Shown piece by piece: positions 38,901-49,987 of a stretch of DNA of 64,000 nt; positions within the stretch are counted from its first letter, which is position 1, and every line of letters starts with the position of its first letter. This DNA comes from Anopheles merus. Taxonomy: Eukaryota; Arthropoda; Insecta; Diptera; Culicidae. The notes under the pieces were generated by a model. It was given only the letters and a program-made list of their open reading frames with translations. It searched no databases and was not told the origin of the DNA. Made by a program: the position numbers and the translations under genes. Location of the stretch: NCBI RefSeq assembly GCF_017562075.2, contig NC_054083.1, positions 51,095,442 through 51,159,441 on the forward strand. Reading direction: 5' to 3'.

Positions 38901-40419
38901 AAAAATAAATAAAATCCGCCAACACCAGTGGCCGCCGATTGCTCAACGAACCGTGGCCGTGGTGCGCATTTCGTACCAAGCGTGATGGTGGTGGGTAGTA
39001 CCGTTCGATGCTATTATATGGCACATACAGGCTGGCACATGTGTGTAGGGGCTTTGCTGCTGCATCGAACTGCTTCAGCACACCTACGGGGGAGGGCTTT
39101 GACTCCGAAACCTGAGCTGTCCGATGCGCCTGGCGCGCAGAAGGAATTCATGCAGTGTGTGTTGTATGTACACTAATGGCAGGCTGGCTGCACACGAGTT
39201 CAAAGTCAAAGTGTAGCGGTGGTTTGCGTTCTGCAGAACGGCTCGTACACGTAGTAAGCTGCGGAGGTCGATTGCATGCATTCATTGCGCTTCTGGAGGG
39301 GGCAGTGGGAAACGATGTCGTGGCTTACCACGTTATGAAACTGAAACTGAGAATTGTGCAAAGGTCTAAGAAGCCGCCTGCACGTGCATTGAACTGCTCA
39401 ATGGTGTCCAACAATGTGGTCTCAAAGACTTTCTGCGGAAAAGTCTTGACCTGGGAATGGTTTACATGAAAGAATTTTGTGATACTTTAAGCTTTTTTAA
39501 ATCAATATTTTGAATTGATTGGAATGGTTTCTATACAAGACTAAGTGAAACTTTTCCAATTAAAACAAAATAACTACTTCCGTGCTACTTACAGCATATG
39601 TTTCCACCTCACTCACAACCTCATTCTAATGTCGTTCTTTTTTTCCAATTTATCACCTTCCCAAATGCAGTTAATTGAGCCCCCTAACCAACCGACACAA
39701 CCACCTGACGCAGGCTGAATTCTTCAAAAATCACCCAACGTAAGGTACACTGTTGCCTTCGCAGCCATCGCCGCCTACTGCTAAGTTGTGTTCACCTGCC
39801 TAAATGCTGTAAACAAGCACTGAGATACATCCTGCTGATTGTTGACTAGGATCAACAGTATAATCATCATCGCCGTTTGCAATTGCTTCGTAAAAAGGAC
39901 ATTGCGTGTGTTGTGTGTTCTGTGTGCGTGCCTCTCTCCTGCTGCTTTGGCATGCTGTGTAACAACAACGACGACCCGATGAAGAAGTAGTAGTATCCGT
40001 ATTTGGGGTTTCCTTTTTTCAGTTTCCACGATCGTGTTGTGTTTTTTCTTAGTTTTATTTGCAAAGACATTCGTTTTTGTGAGTTTCTGTTACTGCGTTT
40101 TTGTATTTATATTTTGTGTTTAATAGTGTTTAATTGTATAGTTTATTCTGCAGTAGAAAGATTGCTTTCAATCCAAAACTACCCGTAAGAGCGAGCGAGG
40201 GAGAGATAAAGAGATCACGTAATAGAAATTGAACAAGGATAGCAAAGTTCAAACAAATTTGCATCGTGTATACTAATCCGTTTGCGTATAAGTGTTTTGT
40301 GTAAAGTGTATTGAACGAACGTGCAAAGTGCTCGCGCGTGTGTGTGTTTGTGTGTTTGTGTGTGCGTATTTTATTTTAATTTATTACGACACCAGATTTC
40401 ATCTGGCACCGAGGACACA

Positions 40420-40529
40420 CTTTGTACCCACTTCGGAACAGGAGGGCTAAGTAAACCCACAACAAAGAGAGTAAAAGAGAGAGAGAGAGGATACTCTAGG
40501 AAAGACCAGAGCCAGACAACACGTCAAAA
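40420..40529 (+). promoter_or_regulatory. Probable 5' UTR exon end of epsin
   Basis: Sequence without long open frames ends at 40529 before the strong donor GTAAGTTG. The next acceptor on the same strand ends at 40920, 20 bases before the epsin start. The 5' limit of this leader exon is not determined; it probably lies well upstream, since leader-like sequence extends back past 40000. Confidence 0.5.
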
Positions 40530-40940
40530 GTAAGTTGGTTCAGTACTCTTTTTGTAAAAACAGATTTGCATACGGGGTACCTACGTGCATGGTGTAACTG
40601 CGTGTTGTCCAACACGACATAACTTAATTATTAGTCCACCTTCTTGGGGAACCATTTCTCCGGACGAAACCACTTTATTTGTGTGTGTTTCCGGTCAACT
40701 GCTTTCGGTGACCGTAGTTAGTTGGCTTCACTAGAATATGTATAACCCTTCGTAAGAAGCGACGGGGTATAGCGAGGAAATATACAGGTTGAAATCAATC
40801 TAAAGATTTTTCAAAAGGAAATTAGTTAAAAATATCATCTGTTAAATGAACTATACGAGGATTTTCAATATGTTGGTATTAATTTTATTCTCTTCGTTTC
40901 TCACTCCCCTGCCTTGACAGTGAGGAAAACCGACACACAA

Positions 40941-43900
40941 ATGAACGTAGCTGGCATACGTCGCAACATCAAGAACCTCGCCCACAACTACTCCGATGCG
41001 CAGGTGAAGGTGCGGGAAGCCACCTCGAACGACCCATGGGGCCCTTCGTCCACGATCATGGCGGAGATTGCCGACCTCACGTACAACGTGGTGGCCTTCT
41101 CCGAAATCATGCAGATGATCTGGAAGCGCATGAACGACCATGGCAAAAACTGGCGGCACGTGTACAAGGCACTGGTAAGCTTTGCTCGAACCGCTAGCCG
41201 CTGCACCGACTCGAAAAGGAACTTGATACTAACGGCCCGTTCTTCTCTTTCTTTGCCTCTCTCTTTTTATGCCGCGCATGCAGCTACTGCTGGAGTACCT
41301 CATCAAAACGGGTACGGAGAAGGTGGCGCAACAGTGCAAGGAAAATATCTACGCCATCCAAACGCTGAAGGAATTCCAGTACATGGAGGAGGGCAAGGAT
41401 CAGGGCATGCACGTGCGCGAAAAGGCGAAACAGCTCGTATCGCTGCTAAAGGATGACGAGCGGCTGAAGAACGAGCGGGCCCGTGCCCTGAAGGCGAAGG
41501 AACGTTTCGCCCGAACGGCGAGCGGGTTCGGTAGCGATGGTTCGATCGATGGTCCAACGCAGCGTGACCCAAGGGTAAGGGGAGGGCGGTGGGGAAATAC
41601 GACTACTGATTGGTGGGAAAATCCGCTCACTCAACACGCGTCCCTTTTTCGTTTTCCAGCCACCGAACTGGGGCGAAGGCGAACCGATTGCGGGGGCAGC
41701 AACGAGCGGTGTCGGCAAGCCGGTGTCTGAGATTGAGTTCGTGCGACCGCAGACGGTCGGCGAGGAGGAATTGCAGCTGCAGCTAGCGATGGCTATGTCG
41801 CGCGAGGAAGCGGAACAGGAGGAGCAAAAGCGCCGCAGCGACGATGTTCGATTGCAGTTGGCACTCAGCCAAAGCGAGCAGGACTTCAAGTAGGTGGACT
41901 AGGGGTGGAAAAAATCGGCTTACGGATTTGGCAGAAAAAAGACGCCTCATTGGTTCATTTTTTGCTTTTAACAGGAAAGACGGCGATCCCCCAGCAGGAA
42001 GTAGCGCGTTGGTGGATTTGTTGGACATTTCTTTCGGAGCGGCATCCATAAGCAGCCCGTCTCAGCAACCGCTCGCCGGTCCCTCCGGTACCAGTGGTAC
42101 GATCGATCCTTGGGGAATGCCCGTTGCCGGTGGATCCCGACCGACGGTAGGCGTAACAAGATACACCTGTTTGGTGGCATCATAACTAATACCCTTCGAT
42201 TTTCCCATCTCCAGACGACGGATCCCTGGTCGCGAACCTCATCTCCGCCGGCGGTAGTAGATCCGTGGCTAAACACTGCATCGGCCCTACCTACGGCGGG
42301 ACCATCCACCTCGAAACCTCCGCTGCTTGGAGCGGACACGTGGCAACCGCGCACACAATCGCCCTCGGTAACGTCTGGTTCGTCGGTTGAGGGTTGGTTG
42401 CAAAATGGTGCAGGTGCAGGTGCCGCTGCTGCCGCCGGACCGATGATGATGAATGGTGCCGGAGCTTCAAATGGAAACCTGGACCCGTGGTACAGCAAAA
42501 CGAATGCTGTCCCTATTGGAGCTACTGCGGTATGTTTATAGCTGAATTTTGGGTTATAATGCACCTTTCTAAAACGCGCCATTCTTTTTGCTTTTAGCCT
42601 CCCATGGGCGTTGCATCTGGCGATCCTTGGCAAGCGAATAAACGATCCACGCCCGTGCCTACTGCTGCTGCTGCTGCTGCCAGTGGTGATCCGTGGCAGG
42701 CAAACACATCTGCTGTTAAGCTAGACCCGTGGGCTCCAGTTAGCAATAACTCAGCCACGGGAAGTGTTGGAGATTTGGAAGCTACCTTTGGCGCAGCTGG
42801 TGGAGTAAGTATTCTAGCTACACTACAGCTCGTTAGCGCTGTTTAACTTTAACTAAACTAATTGGTGTGAAACTTATGATATGTGGTTGTCTTGCTTCTG
42901 TTTCTAGCCTCTGATGAATCGACCCTCGCCCGTTGGTGCTATCACTTCACCGGTTTCCGATCTGGACGAGTTTGACATTATTACCAAGCGGGCGGCAAGC
43001 AACAACAGTAGCGGCAGCACCACCAACAACAATAATAATCACAATGCCGCTAGCAACAATCTGAATAACAACAGTTGTAAGTGCCAGCTCCCCAGTGCAA
43101 GGGGTGAATTAACAATCCAATTGCTTACGTTTCCACTTTCCCGCCCCAACAACAACACACCAGCACTGCTTCTCGGGGACCTAGATCCACTGTCATCCTC
43201 CGGCACGAACTCGAGCTCACCCAGCATGGGCGCGTCGACGGCCGCAAAGAAGACACCGCAATCGTTCCTCGGCGAAAACTCGGCCCTCGTAAACCTGGAC
43301 AATCTAATCAAACCAATGCCGAGCGGTGGCAGTGTGGCAGCAGCGGCCACATCGTCCGCGGCTTACAATCCGTTCGGCGAAACCGGCGGTGCCGGTGCAC
43401 CCGTACAGAAGAACCTATTCCAACAGAATCAACCTCAGGTGAGTGTCCTAGACGGGTGGTGCGTATCATACGGATGGTGTTTAATCTGTAATCCGCTCCT
43501 CGTTTCAGGTTCCGTCCATCAATCAATTGAAACAGTCCCCGTTCCCAGTAACGCTTAATCAGGACCCATGGGCACCGGTTGCAAACATGACCACAGCGCA
43601 AGTGAGTATCCACGGAAACACGCACAAAGCGTTAGTCTTGAGTTTTAGATTTAAAAAATGGGGAAGTAATGACGAAACAGACGAAGAAGCGACAGGTGTT
43701 TGCGTGTAATGTTACTGCTACTAACATTGCATTTGTCTCGCATTGAAAACTGTGCGCATATGGTGTGGTTTTCTTTTGTTAAATCAAACTAATCGCAAGC
43801 TATGCTCTTAAACGCATGGGAATGAAGAAGGACATACTGTGCGAATTAGCTTTAATTTCGTTTTCTTTCCTTGTCGCATCAACCTGCGACTATGCTTACG

Positions 43901-45953
43901 GTGCATATACTGGAACGTGATCACTCATTACACTCCAACAAAGCCAACTGCTGATGAGGACGAAACGGAATACTTTCCGTTCCCAACGGTTGATGTGAAT
44001 GCAAACAGTGAGCTTTCATCAGCCTCTTACGCACGTGCGGCTACCGATTACCAACAGCAATACCAACAACAGCAGCCACAAAATTGGCCACCTCCAACGG
44101 CTCACTTGGAACACATCGACTGTCGTCTCAACGATACCGGTGTTACCATCGAGGATGACATTTTCAACACCAACTACGCAATCGCACCTTCCGCAGCGCC
44201 GGGTGGCAACATCGAACGACATCTGTCTGCTGCACAGCTGGATAGTACGCGCCCACTGCGTCAGCTGTACGATTTCCACTTTGCTGTCGATGACGATACG
44301 CTCGATGTTGCCGGTCCTGGTGGAGGAGGGACGTCGGCTTTTACTACTACTACTACTACAGACGCTTTCAATCATAATGACAATCGTCAGGGTGGTGGCA
44401 ATAATACGACCTTTGCTGATACATGTCACGCTAACAACAATTACCACGTGAGTCGTAGAAGAGTGTGTGCCCTCTGGCCGTCACACTTGTGCGGTTGTAT
44501 CGCTAGTGATCGAGAAGAAAGAGCTCGTGTTAGCTTCTGGTTGTCGTGTCATACAGTGGTAGCTTTGGATTTGTTAGTTTGACTTCGTTACATCGAATAT
44601 GTGAGAAATAACTGCTCGATTTCATAGATTTTGAAGACATCAACGGTCTCTCATCGTTGTTACATCGCTTAATTGCTCAATGCAATAACATACTTCTTAT
44701 TTTCTTTTCTCTTTTTATCCAATTAATATTCTTCTCTATTCTTAACATGTTCCTTCCAACACTCATTTTGCTCTTGTTCATCGTAACCTTGCTATTGATC
44801 GTCTATTTTTCTCTTTCTCTCTAAAATTTCAAACCTTCAGCACGCCACGTCCAGTAGTAATGGGGCATGGACGCTAAAATAGAACGTCCCTTAACAATCG
44901 TGCGCGTGTTAAATCGGAAAAAACCTTTCCTCACCTTTCATCCATTTCCCTCATCCTAACTATCCACACCACTGCCTCCCTCCCTCGATTCCTCTCATTT
45001 CCCCCACTGTAGGTAGTAATTTATCCGATCGTCCGTTAAATAATCCTGTCGTGTTGTGCGCATTGGACCTTCATTGGGTGTGCTGCTTCCATGGGCTGAC
45101 TGGCAGGCTGGTGCAACAGGAATTTGGTGATTTGGGCTGAATCTTCTATCACAAACCACAAACAAACCAACAAAACGTGTGCTCCAGTAACATGCTTGTG
45201 CTTGTGCGGTGATTGTATGCTTTAGTATATGCCCGGGTAATGCCCCCAGCAACATCAACAGAACATCCATCACCCTCTCTCCCTCTCTACAACACAACCC
45301 AAGCTGCTGCCTCCTTCTGCTACGTGCGTGTACTTATGTGTGTGCGTATGTGTTTGCATTCCCTTGTACGGGTTTGGGCGCCGGATCGAACCTGCGACAT
45401 CGACCACGTGTACCACACCTCTGAGGAACAACAACTGTCTGTTTTATCCCGCTCGTTCAGTGTGTGTGTGTGTATCCTACGGTAGCGAAAAATGCTCGCT
45501 TCTGGTAAAGTTGTTTTGTTTCAGTGTGTTTTGGCGGGTGTGTTGTTTTATTTGTATTGCTTGTTATGTTTTTTATTGCATTTCATCTCATATTTTTGCT
45601 TCCATTTACGTTTGCATTGTTTTATGTTATTATCATCTTTTTCTCTACACCAAGCACCTTATCTTTTGTTTTTTATATATTAATTGTTTGCCATTATGCC
45701 TTTACTAACATAAACACATTCTATTTTTACATTGTTTTACTGTTTTTAATTCAATTTTGTAGTCAAAGAAAAAGATTTTCACCTTTATACTTCCAGTATG
45801 TTTTTTTGTCTTATTGTTCAAATGCTATAAACTATCATAACAACCTTTTCTAATAAAGTTTTCTTCTGTACTACCACTTGACAGGCCAATCTAAACAATA
45901 ACAATAGCGCTCCCTGGATGAATCCTCAATCGTCGAATCCATTCCTCTCGTAA
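40941..45953 (+). CDS. lqf: Epsin (liquid facets), endocytic adaptor
   Basis: Epsin bends membrane and recruits ubiquitinated cargo into clathrin-coated pits; in Drosophila lqf is required for Notch ligand signalling. Coding exons: 40941-41174, 41284-41574, 41660-41889, 41975-42146, 42215-42529, 42598-42804, 42908-43076, 43164-43438, 43509-43601 and 45885-45953, giving 684 residues with consistent phases. The ENTH domain fills residues 1-150 (NVAGIRRNIKNLAHNYSDAQ, YLIKTGTEKV). Two ubiquitin-interacting motifs follow: EEELQLQLAMAMS and DVRLQLALSQSE. Eight DPW motifs (AP-2 binding) lie in the tail, with clathrin-box-like LVDLLDISF and LVNLDNLI. NPF motifs (EH-domain binding) are YNPFGE and the C-terminal SNPFLS. 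The seventh intron (87 bases) is in frame and open, so it may be retained. The last intron holds candidate alternative exons. Confidence 0.93.
43944..44447 (+). CDS. Candidate alternative coding exon of epsin
   Basis: An open frame of about 168 codons in phase 0, compatible with the exon ending at 43601. It has acceptor-like AAAG at 43943 (or GAG at 43958) and a strong donor, CAC followed by GTGAGTCG, at 44447. The predicted peptide has strong coding character: G/C-rich third positions, DEDETEYFPFPTVD, a glutamine-rich QQQYQQQQPQNWPPP and LRQLYDFHFAVDDD. Joined to 44841-44882 in phase 0 it would give a second C-terminus, HATSSSNGAWTLK, instead of SNPFLS. It has no domain that I recognise. Existence of the isoform is inference. 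Confidence 0.5.
44841..44882 (+). CDS. Candidate alternative terminal exon of epsin
   Basis: After the acceptor AAACCTTCAG the sequence reads 13 codons (HATSSSNGAWTLK) to TAG in phase 0, compatible with exons ending at 43601 or 44447. A product using it would lose the terminal NPF motif. Confidence 0.4.
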   Translation, partial: HATSSSNGAWTLK

Positions 45954-47807
45954 CCAGTTCCCACAACCCAGCTTAGATGTCCGTGGCGCAGTGCGCCCCT
46001 GGCAACATCCGCAGAACCTTCGTGCTCTCGACCCAACCATTAGCAAGGGTGCAATCAAAATGAGCTTGTTATGTGTATGGAACATGAAGCAAGCGCCGAG
46101 AGGGCGTTGAGATACAATCACAAGAGGGGGTAGTAGATGAAAAAGGTGAGAAGAAAGGCACGGATAACGTGAAATGTAAACCTAACCAAACCAAGTTTTT
46201 AAAAAATGGAGAGGGAGAACAGTAGCAGAACCCAGGAGGCAATACGACACTAAACTCACACTAACCAACCAACCAAGAATAGGGTAGTGAAGCAAAATCA
46301 AGCAAACAGGAATAGAATACATCGAGCTAGTTTTCTACGTTTCTAACCGGAACCGGAAATCACCTTTAACGTAAGCATCTGAAATTGATGGTAGAAAACC
46401 AATTGGCAGGATGAGAGGGGAAAAAGCCCTCATCACATTTTGAGTCATTTACATCTACACACACACACACACATGCACACAAACTTTCTCCTACATGTGA
46501 ATTGTGCAACGGAAATCGTATTTCAATAAGCTTACCGACCCATGCAGTCGCTGTTCTTGAGGGGGGAATGGATCAGAAACACCGGGAATGGAGAACAAAG
46601 CCAGCAACAAAAATTCTCTAATTCTGTTCGCTGTATTGGTGTACTGGCTGGCCAATTTCACTTCACTGGATTATACCGCGCTCGATGGTTTCCTCCAAAA
46701 AAACGTGATTTCAGATAAAAAGTTCCACAATTTGTTGGAAGAAAGAGAGGATGATATCGAAAGAAAAAAAAAGGAGAGGGAGATCGAGACACTTGTTAGT
46801 GAAACAACGATTCTGCAGCGACTGTAACAATGTGTGTGTATGTGTGTGTCGGAAGAACAACAGAACTGGCCGGCAGGAAGTAGGAGGAGAAGAGGATAGG
46901 AAGAATTTATGCAAATTAATGAAAAATGCCTTATACTAGTTGAAGAAAGAAGAAAAAAACGATGGAAACGCAAGGAGAGAGAGACTACATTGTGTAAGCT
47001 CTTAAAATAATACTACAGCTACTACTAAATGATAAATGCAACACTGATACCACAACACACTAACCCCGGGAGGAAGAGGGAAACATGTATGTGCGTTTGT
47101 CGGATTAAGAAAAGAAACATAAGGATAATTTCGGGGAAAAATAGGATGTTCAGAAAATTGGCACTTTTTATTAGCTAGATTAGGACTAAGTTCATTTAAT
47201 TGGATGATCATCTTCTTGTATGATCATTGTTTTTGGCTCCCTTCTTAACAGTTTACATTGTACTCAAAAGCAGCATCTCCTTTGGGTACTTTCTTTTGAG
47301 CCTTTGTTCTATTGTATTGACAAAGTTGAATTGGTTACTCCTAAATTGACAATGTCCTAATGTCCACCGTATTTGTTTATGTTGATCCCCAGGAAGTATG
47401 AATGTACACAGTTTAATTTATTATATTTGCTTCCTTGGAACAACTGACAAAATGTGTGTGCGCGTGCGAGAGTCCGAGTCACGTGGAAGAGATTTGGCGC
47501 AAAGCTCGCGCAAACTATTGTGCTATTATACGTTCTATTCTGTTCTTGAGATCTATTTCTATTTCTTTATGCTACCGTTGGCTCCTTCCGTTTCATTGCT
47601 CTTTAATGTATTATTTAGCGTAAGATAACGCAAAGGTCGGTCTTATTTCATTGGTTGGGACGGACTATGATTTAAAAATAAAGGAATCGAACAACAATGA
47701 TAGTAAGTGGCACGGAGGAGGAGAAAATTAGTGGTTTTCGTCAATCGTCGGAGGACGTCGTGGTTGGCTAATTGTATTGAACCTTTTTCTATTATACCAC
47801 CAGGCGA

Positions 47808-47830
47808 TGGGGGGGGGGGGGAGGGGGGGG
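47808..47830 (+). repeat. Poly-G runs
   Basis: Two long G runs broken by a single A, in the presumed epsin 3' UTR. The RNA could form a G-quadruplex. Confidence 0.8.
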
Positions 47831-48142
47831 AATTGGACACGATGCGTTAAGGGAAGGGTTAGGGGGAAGGATGCGTCACACAATTATATTGCAAAAATGG
47901 AACATGGAACCTCCAACGAATGTGTTGGGAATTTTGTGTTCACTAGTGTGGGTGAAATGTGTCTAGTGAAAAAAAAAGCAAACTCTTCATCCTTTCTTAG
48001 AATGATACAGAAAAAAACAACCGATTGTTTGTATAGGGATAAAAGGGCAGGATGCTAAAACAAAATGGCAAAAAGTAACAACAAACAAAAAAACTATATA
48101 TACATGAGCAAGTGAAATTATATATATATTTTTAAAATTCTG

Positions 48143-48148
48143 AATAAA
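48143..48148 (+). terminator. Possible distal poly(A) signal of epsin
   Basis: AATAAA in an AT-rich context about 2.2 kb after the epsin stop; an earlier AATAAA-like site lies near 47676. Confidence 0.45.
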
Positions 48149-48371
48149 CAAATAATTGATTTTCAAGGACATGGCATGGCAAGGACACTCTTGGCTTAAA
48201 AAAGGGTAGTGGGTCCTCCAAACCTGTTGATGATGATAATCACTCCGAGCCTGTTGATCTGTTTGGTAAGAGTGGGAAAACAAAAACTTCACTCCATGCT
48301 ACGGAAGAAAGAAAAGCGACGATACTGCAGCAATTAATGAGCAAACGGATGGAAATTGTTTTTAGTAGTTG

Positions 48372-48604
48372 CTAGTACGAGTAGCCGGTCCCGTGATACA
48401 CAGTCGTCAACTCGTACGGCTTAACAACGTACCCCTCAGCATGGGTTCAAGCCCTAAATGGATCGGGGCCACATAAGTAGGACTAACTATCCTGCTTTTG
48501 GCAGCTAATAAGATACTGAAAGCCAAGCCCCACCACTCGTGGTACAGGCAGGCAGGCCTTGACCGACAACGGTTGTTGTGCCAAAAAGAAGAAAAGAAGA
48601 AGAA
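48372..48604 (+). mobile_element. tRNA-derived SINE (SINE200-like)
   Basis: The segment carries a pol III box B, GGTTCAAGCC at 48444-48453, in the 5' half, and ends in CGGTTGTTGTGCC followed by an AAGAAG-type simple tail to 48604, the 3' structure of a common Anopheles SINE. The phrases GTCGTCAACTCGTACG and CTGAAAGCCAAGCCC are as I remember them for that family, which is knowledge rather than a search result. The exact 5' end and target-site duplication are not resolved. It is the only such copy I see in the window. Confidence 0.75.
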
Positions 48605-49128
48605 GTTCGAGTTGTTGATCGACGGTTTAAGACACTTCTGCCTTTAGTCTCGCTGCCACAGCACTGTAGTAGCATTGTATAAGTTCATGAAGCGATGATA
48701 CTTACCTGTTATCTGTAGGCGACAAAGCCTTGTTATTATTGATCGACACACTTGTTTGCTTTATATAAGTGTTGTGGTATTATTTGTGAAGGATTAATTG
48801 ATAAGGGAGGATTTTAAGCATCTACTTGTAGGTACTGTATGTATGCAGCAATTGTTAAGCGTCATGCAGTCTTATGTAGTGCCTGTTTTATTTTATCATT
48901 TTATTAAGTAAAGCCGGGTTAGATACGCTTGATTTTACCGATCAAAGGACAGCATGAGGAACCATATTATTTTGCTTATTTAATTAGTGTTTCTATTGAA
49001 CCATGCGTGTTAGTGTAACTGCAATACTGGAAGAGCCGGGAAAGTGCATGCATTGTTCGATTTTGTTCGAGTGTGTTCGAGCTATGCGCTGTTATTGACA
49101 TGACAAACAGATAAGACCAAACTCTCTA

Positions 49129-49947
49129 CTACTCCGCTTCGCGAAAGTTATGCCTTTCAACTGTTTTAATAATTTTTTCCACTGAAACACCCCAACGAAT
49201 GATCTTGTAGCGCTCCGGTTCGGATAGATCGATGACCGTGGATGCGGCCCTTTGCTCCTCCGACAAACCTAACTGACCTCCATCGAACACGGCCCCTAGC
49301 TCACACCACAGTTCTTTAAACTCTTCCACATTCAGAGTGCTTTTGCTGGAGCTTTTGTTAGCACTGGTCAATGCTATCGGCTGCTGAAACGCTTCACACA
49401 CATGCTGTATGAATTTGTTTTCCGTAATTCTTATGCCAATGTTTGCCACACCCGGGTTCAGCGCGGGATTGTTTAATTTCGACGATCTTCGCACCACGAG
49501 CGTTACCGCTCCGGGGAAAAGTTCACTCAACAGCTCATCATTTAGATGGTCCGTTTCGCCCCACTGTCGCACATCCTCTATGCTGGCCACACATATGGCG
49601 ACGGGTTTTAGCTCATGCCGGCCCTTAATATTGTACAACCGGTGTATGGCTTCCGGATTGTTGGCACTGCAGGTAAGCCCATACACGGTATCTGTGGGAA
49701 TTGCAATCACTTCGCCTGCCTTTAGCTTTGCCACTGCTATCGCTTTTGCATCCTTACGGTTAGTCGATATTACCTTCGACTCCTGCTCGCTGACATCTTT
49801 CGGTGCGTACCGCAATGAGTGCGGTCGTCTATTAGCGTCGCTATAGTTTTGACGAGTACGAGTACTGTACCTGTGTTTGTGTGTTTGTTTCATACTGCTT
49901 ACTACAACGCGCGTGAGTACACTACTAATAATGTTGCTGAAAAACAT
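49129..49947 (-). CDS. YRDC: YrdC-domain threonylcarbamoyl-AMP synthase
   Basis: Makes threonylcarbamoyl-AMP from threonine, bicarbonate and ATP, the first step of t6A formation at A37 of ANN-decoding tRNAs, in cytosol and mitochondria. Single exon of 272 residues (human 279). The YrdC/Sua5 fold is clear: IPTDTVYGLTCSA, the KGRHELKP loop (K and R of the KxR site), LFPGAVTLVVRR, NIGIRI, and the SAN of PIALTSANKSS. The Ser-containing ending WGVSVEKI is usual for eukaryotic YRDC. The N-terminus from the first ATG is hydrophobic then basic, a plausible mitochondrial signal; an in-frame TAA lies 39 bases upstream, so this ATG is the longest start. Its start is 40 bases after the POLR3K stop on the same strand. 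Confidence 0.94.
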   Translation of the reverse strand: MFFSNIISSVLTRVVVSSMKQTHKHRYSTRTRQNYSDANRRPHSLRYAPKDVSEQESKVISTNRKDAKAIAVAKLKAGEVIAIPTDTVYGLTCSANNPEAIHRLYNIKGRHELKPVAICVASIEDVRQWGETDHLNDELLSELFPGAVTLVVRRSSKLNNPALNPGVANIGIRITENKFIQHVCEAFQQPIALTSANKSSSKSTLNVEEFKELWCELGAVFDGGQLGLSEEQRAASTVIDLSEPERYKIIRWGVSVEKIIKTVERHNFREAE

Positions 49948-49987
49948 CGATTTAATGTTGCTTGTATAAACGAGCTTTAGCTTTTAC

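Larger units (their letters stand above)
29449..40940. other. Long stretch without coding genes upstream of epsin, with candidate leader exons
   Basis: About 11.5 kb in which I find no reading frame resembling a protein. It begins with the DIS3L2 3' UTR. Much of the rest looks like mosquito 5' UTR and first-intron sequence. Strong donors preceded by leader-like sequence end at 32623 (AAG then GTAAGTG), 33996 (GAAG then GTAATT), 38688 (GCAA then GTAAGTG) and 40529 (AAAA then GTAAGTTG); the acceptor TGCCTTGACAG ends at 40920, 20 bases before the epsin ATG. Alternative promoters of epsin are therefore plausible, though non-coding RNAs cannot be excluded. Several microsatellites are listed separately. 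Confidence 0.45.
43602..45884 (+). other. Large last intron of epsin
   Basis: A 2.3 kb intron between GTGAGTATCC at 43602 and the acceptor CTTGACAG ending at 45884. Its middle holds two candidate alternative exons. The rest is AT rich (45490-45880) or holds short GT runs and shows nothing recognisable. Confidence 0.6.
45954..49128. other. 3' UTR of epsin and intergenic region to YRDC
   Basis: About 3.2 kb with no coding region seen. The epsin 3' UTR may reach 48160, where AATAAA lies at 48143-48148. It holds a G-rich run (47808-47830). A tRNA-derived SINE follows. Minus-strand AATAAA (TTTATT on plus) near 48889 could end the YRDC transcript. Confidence 0.5.
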
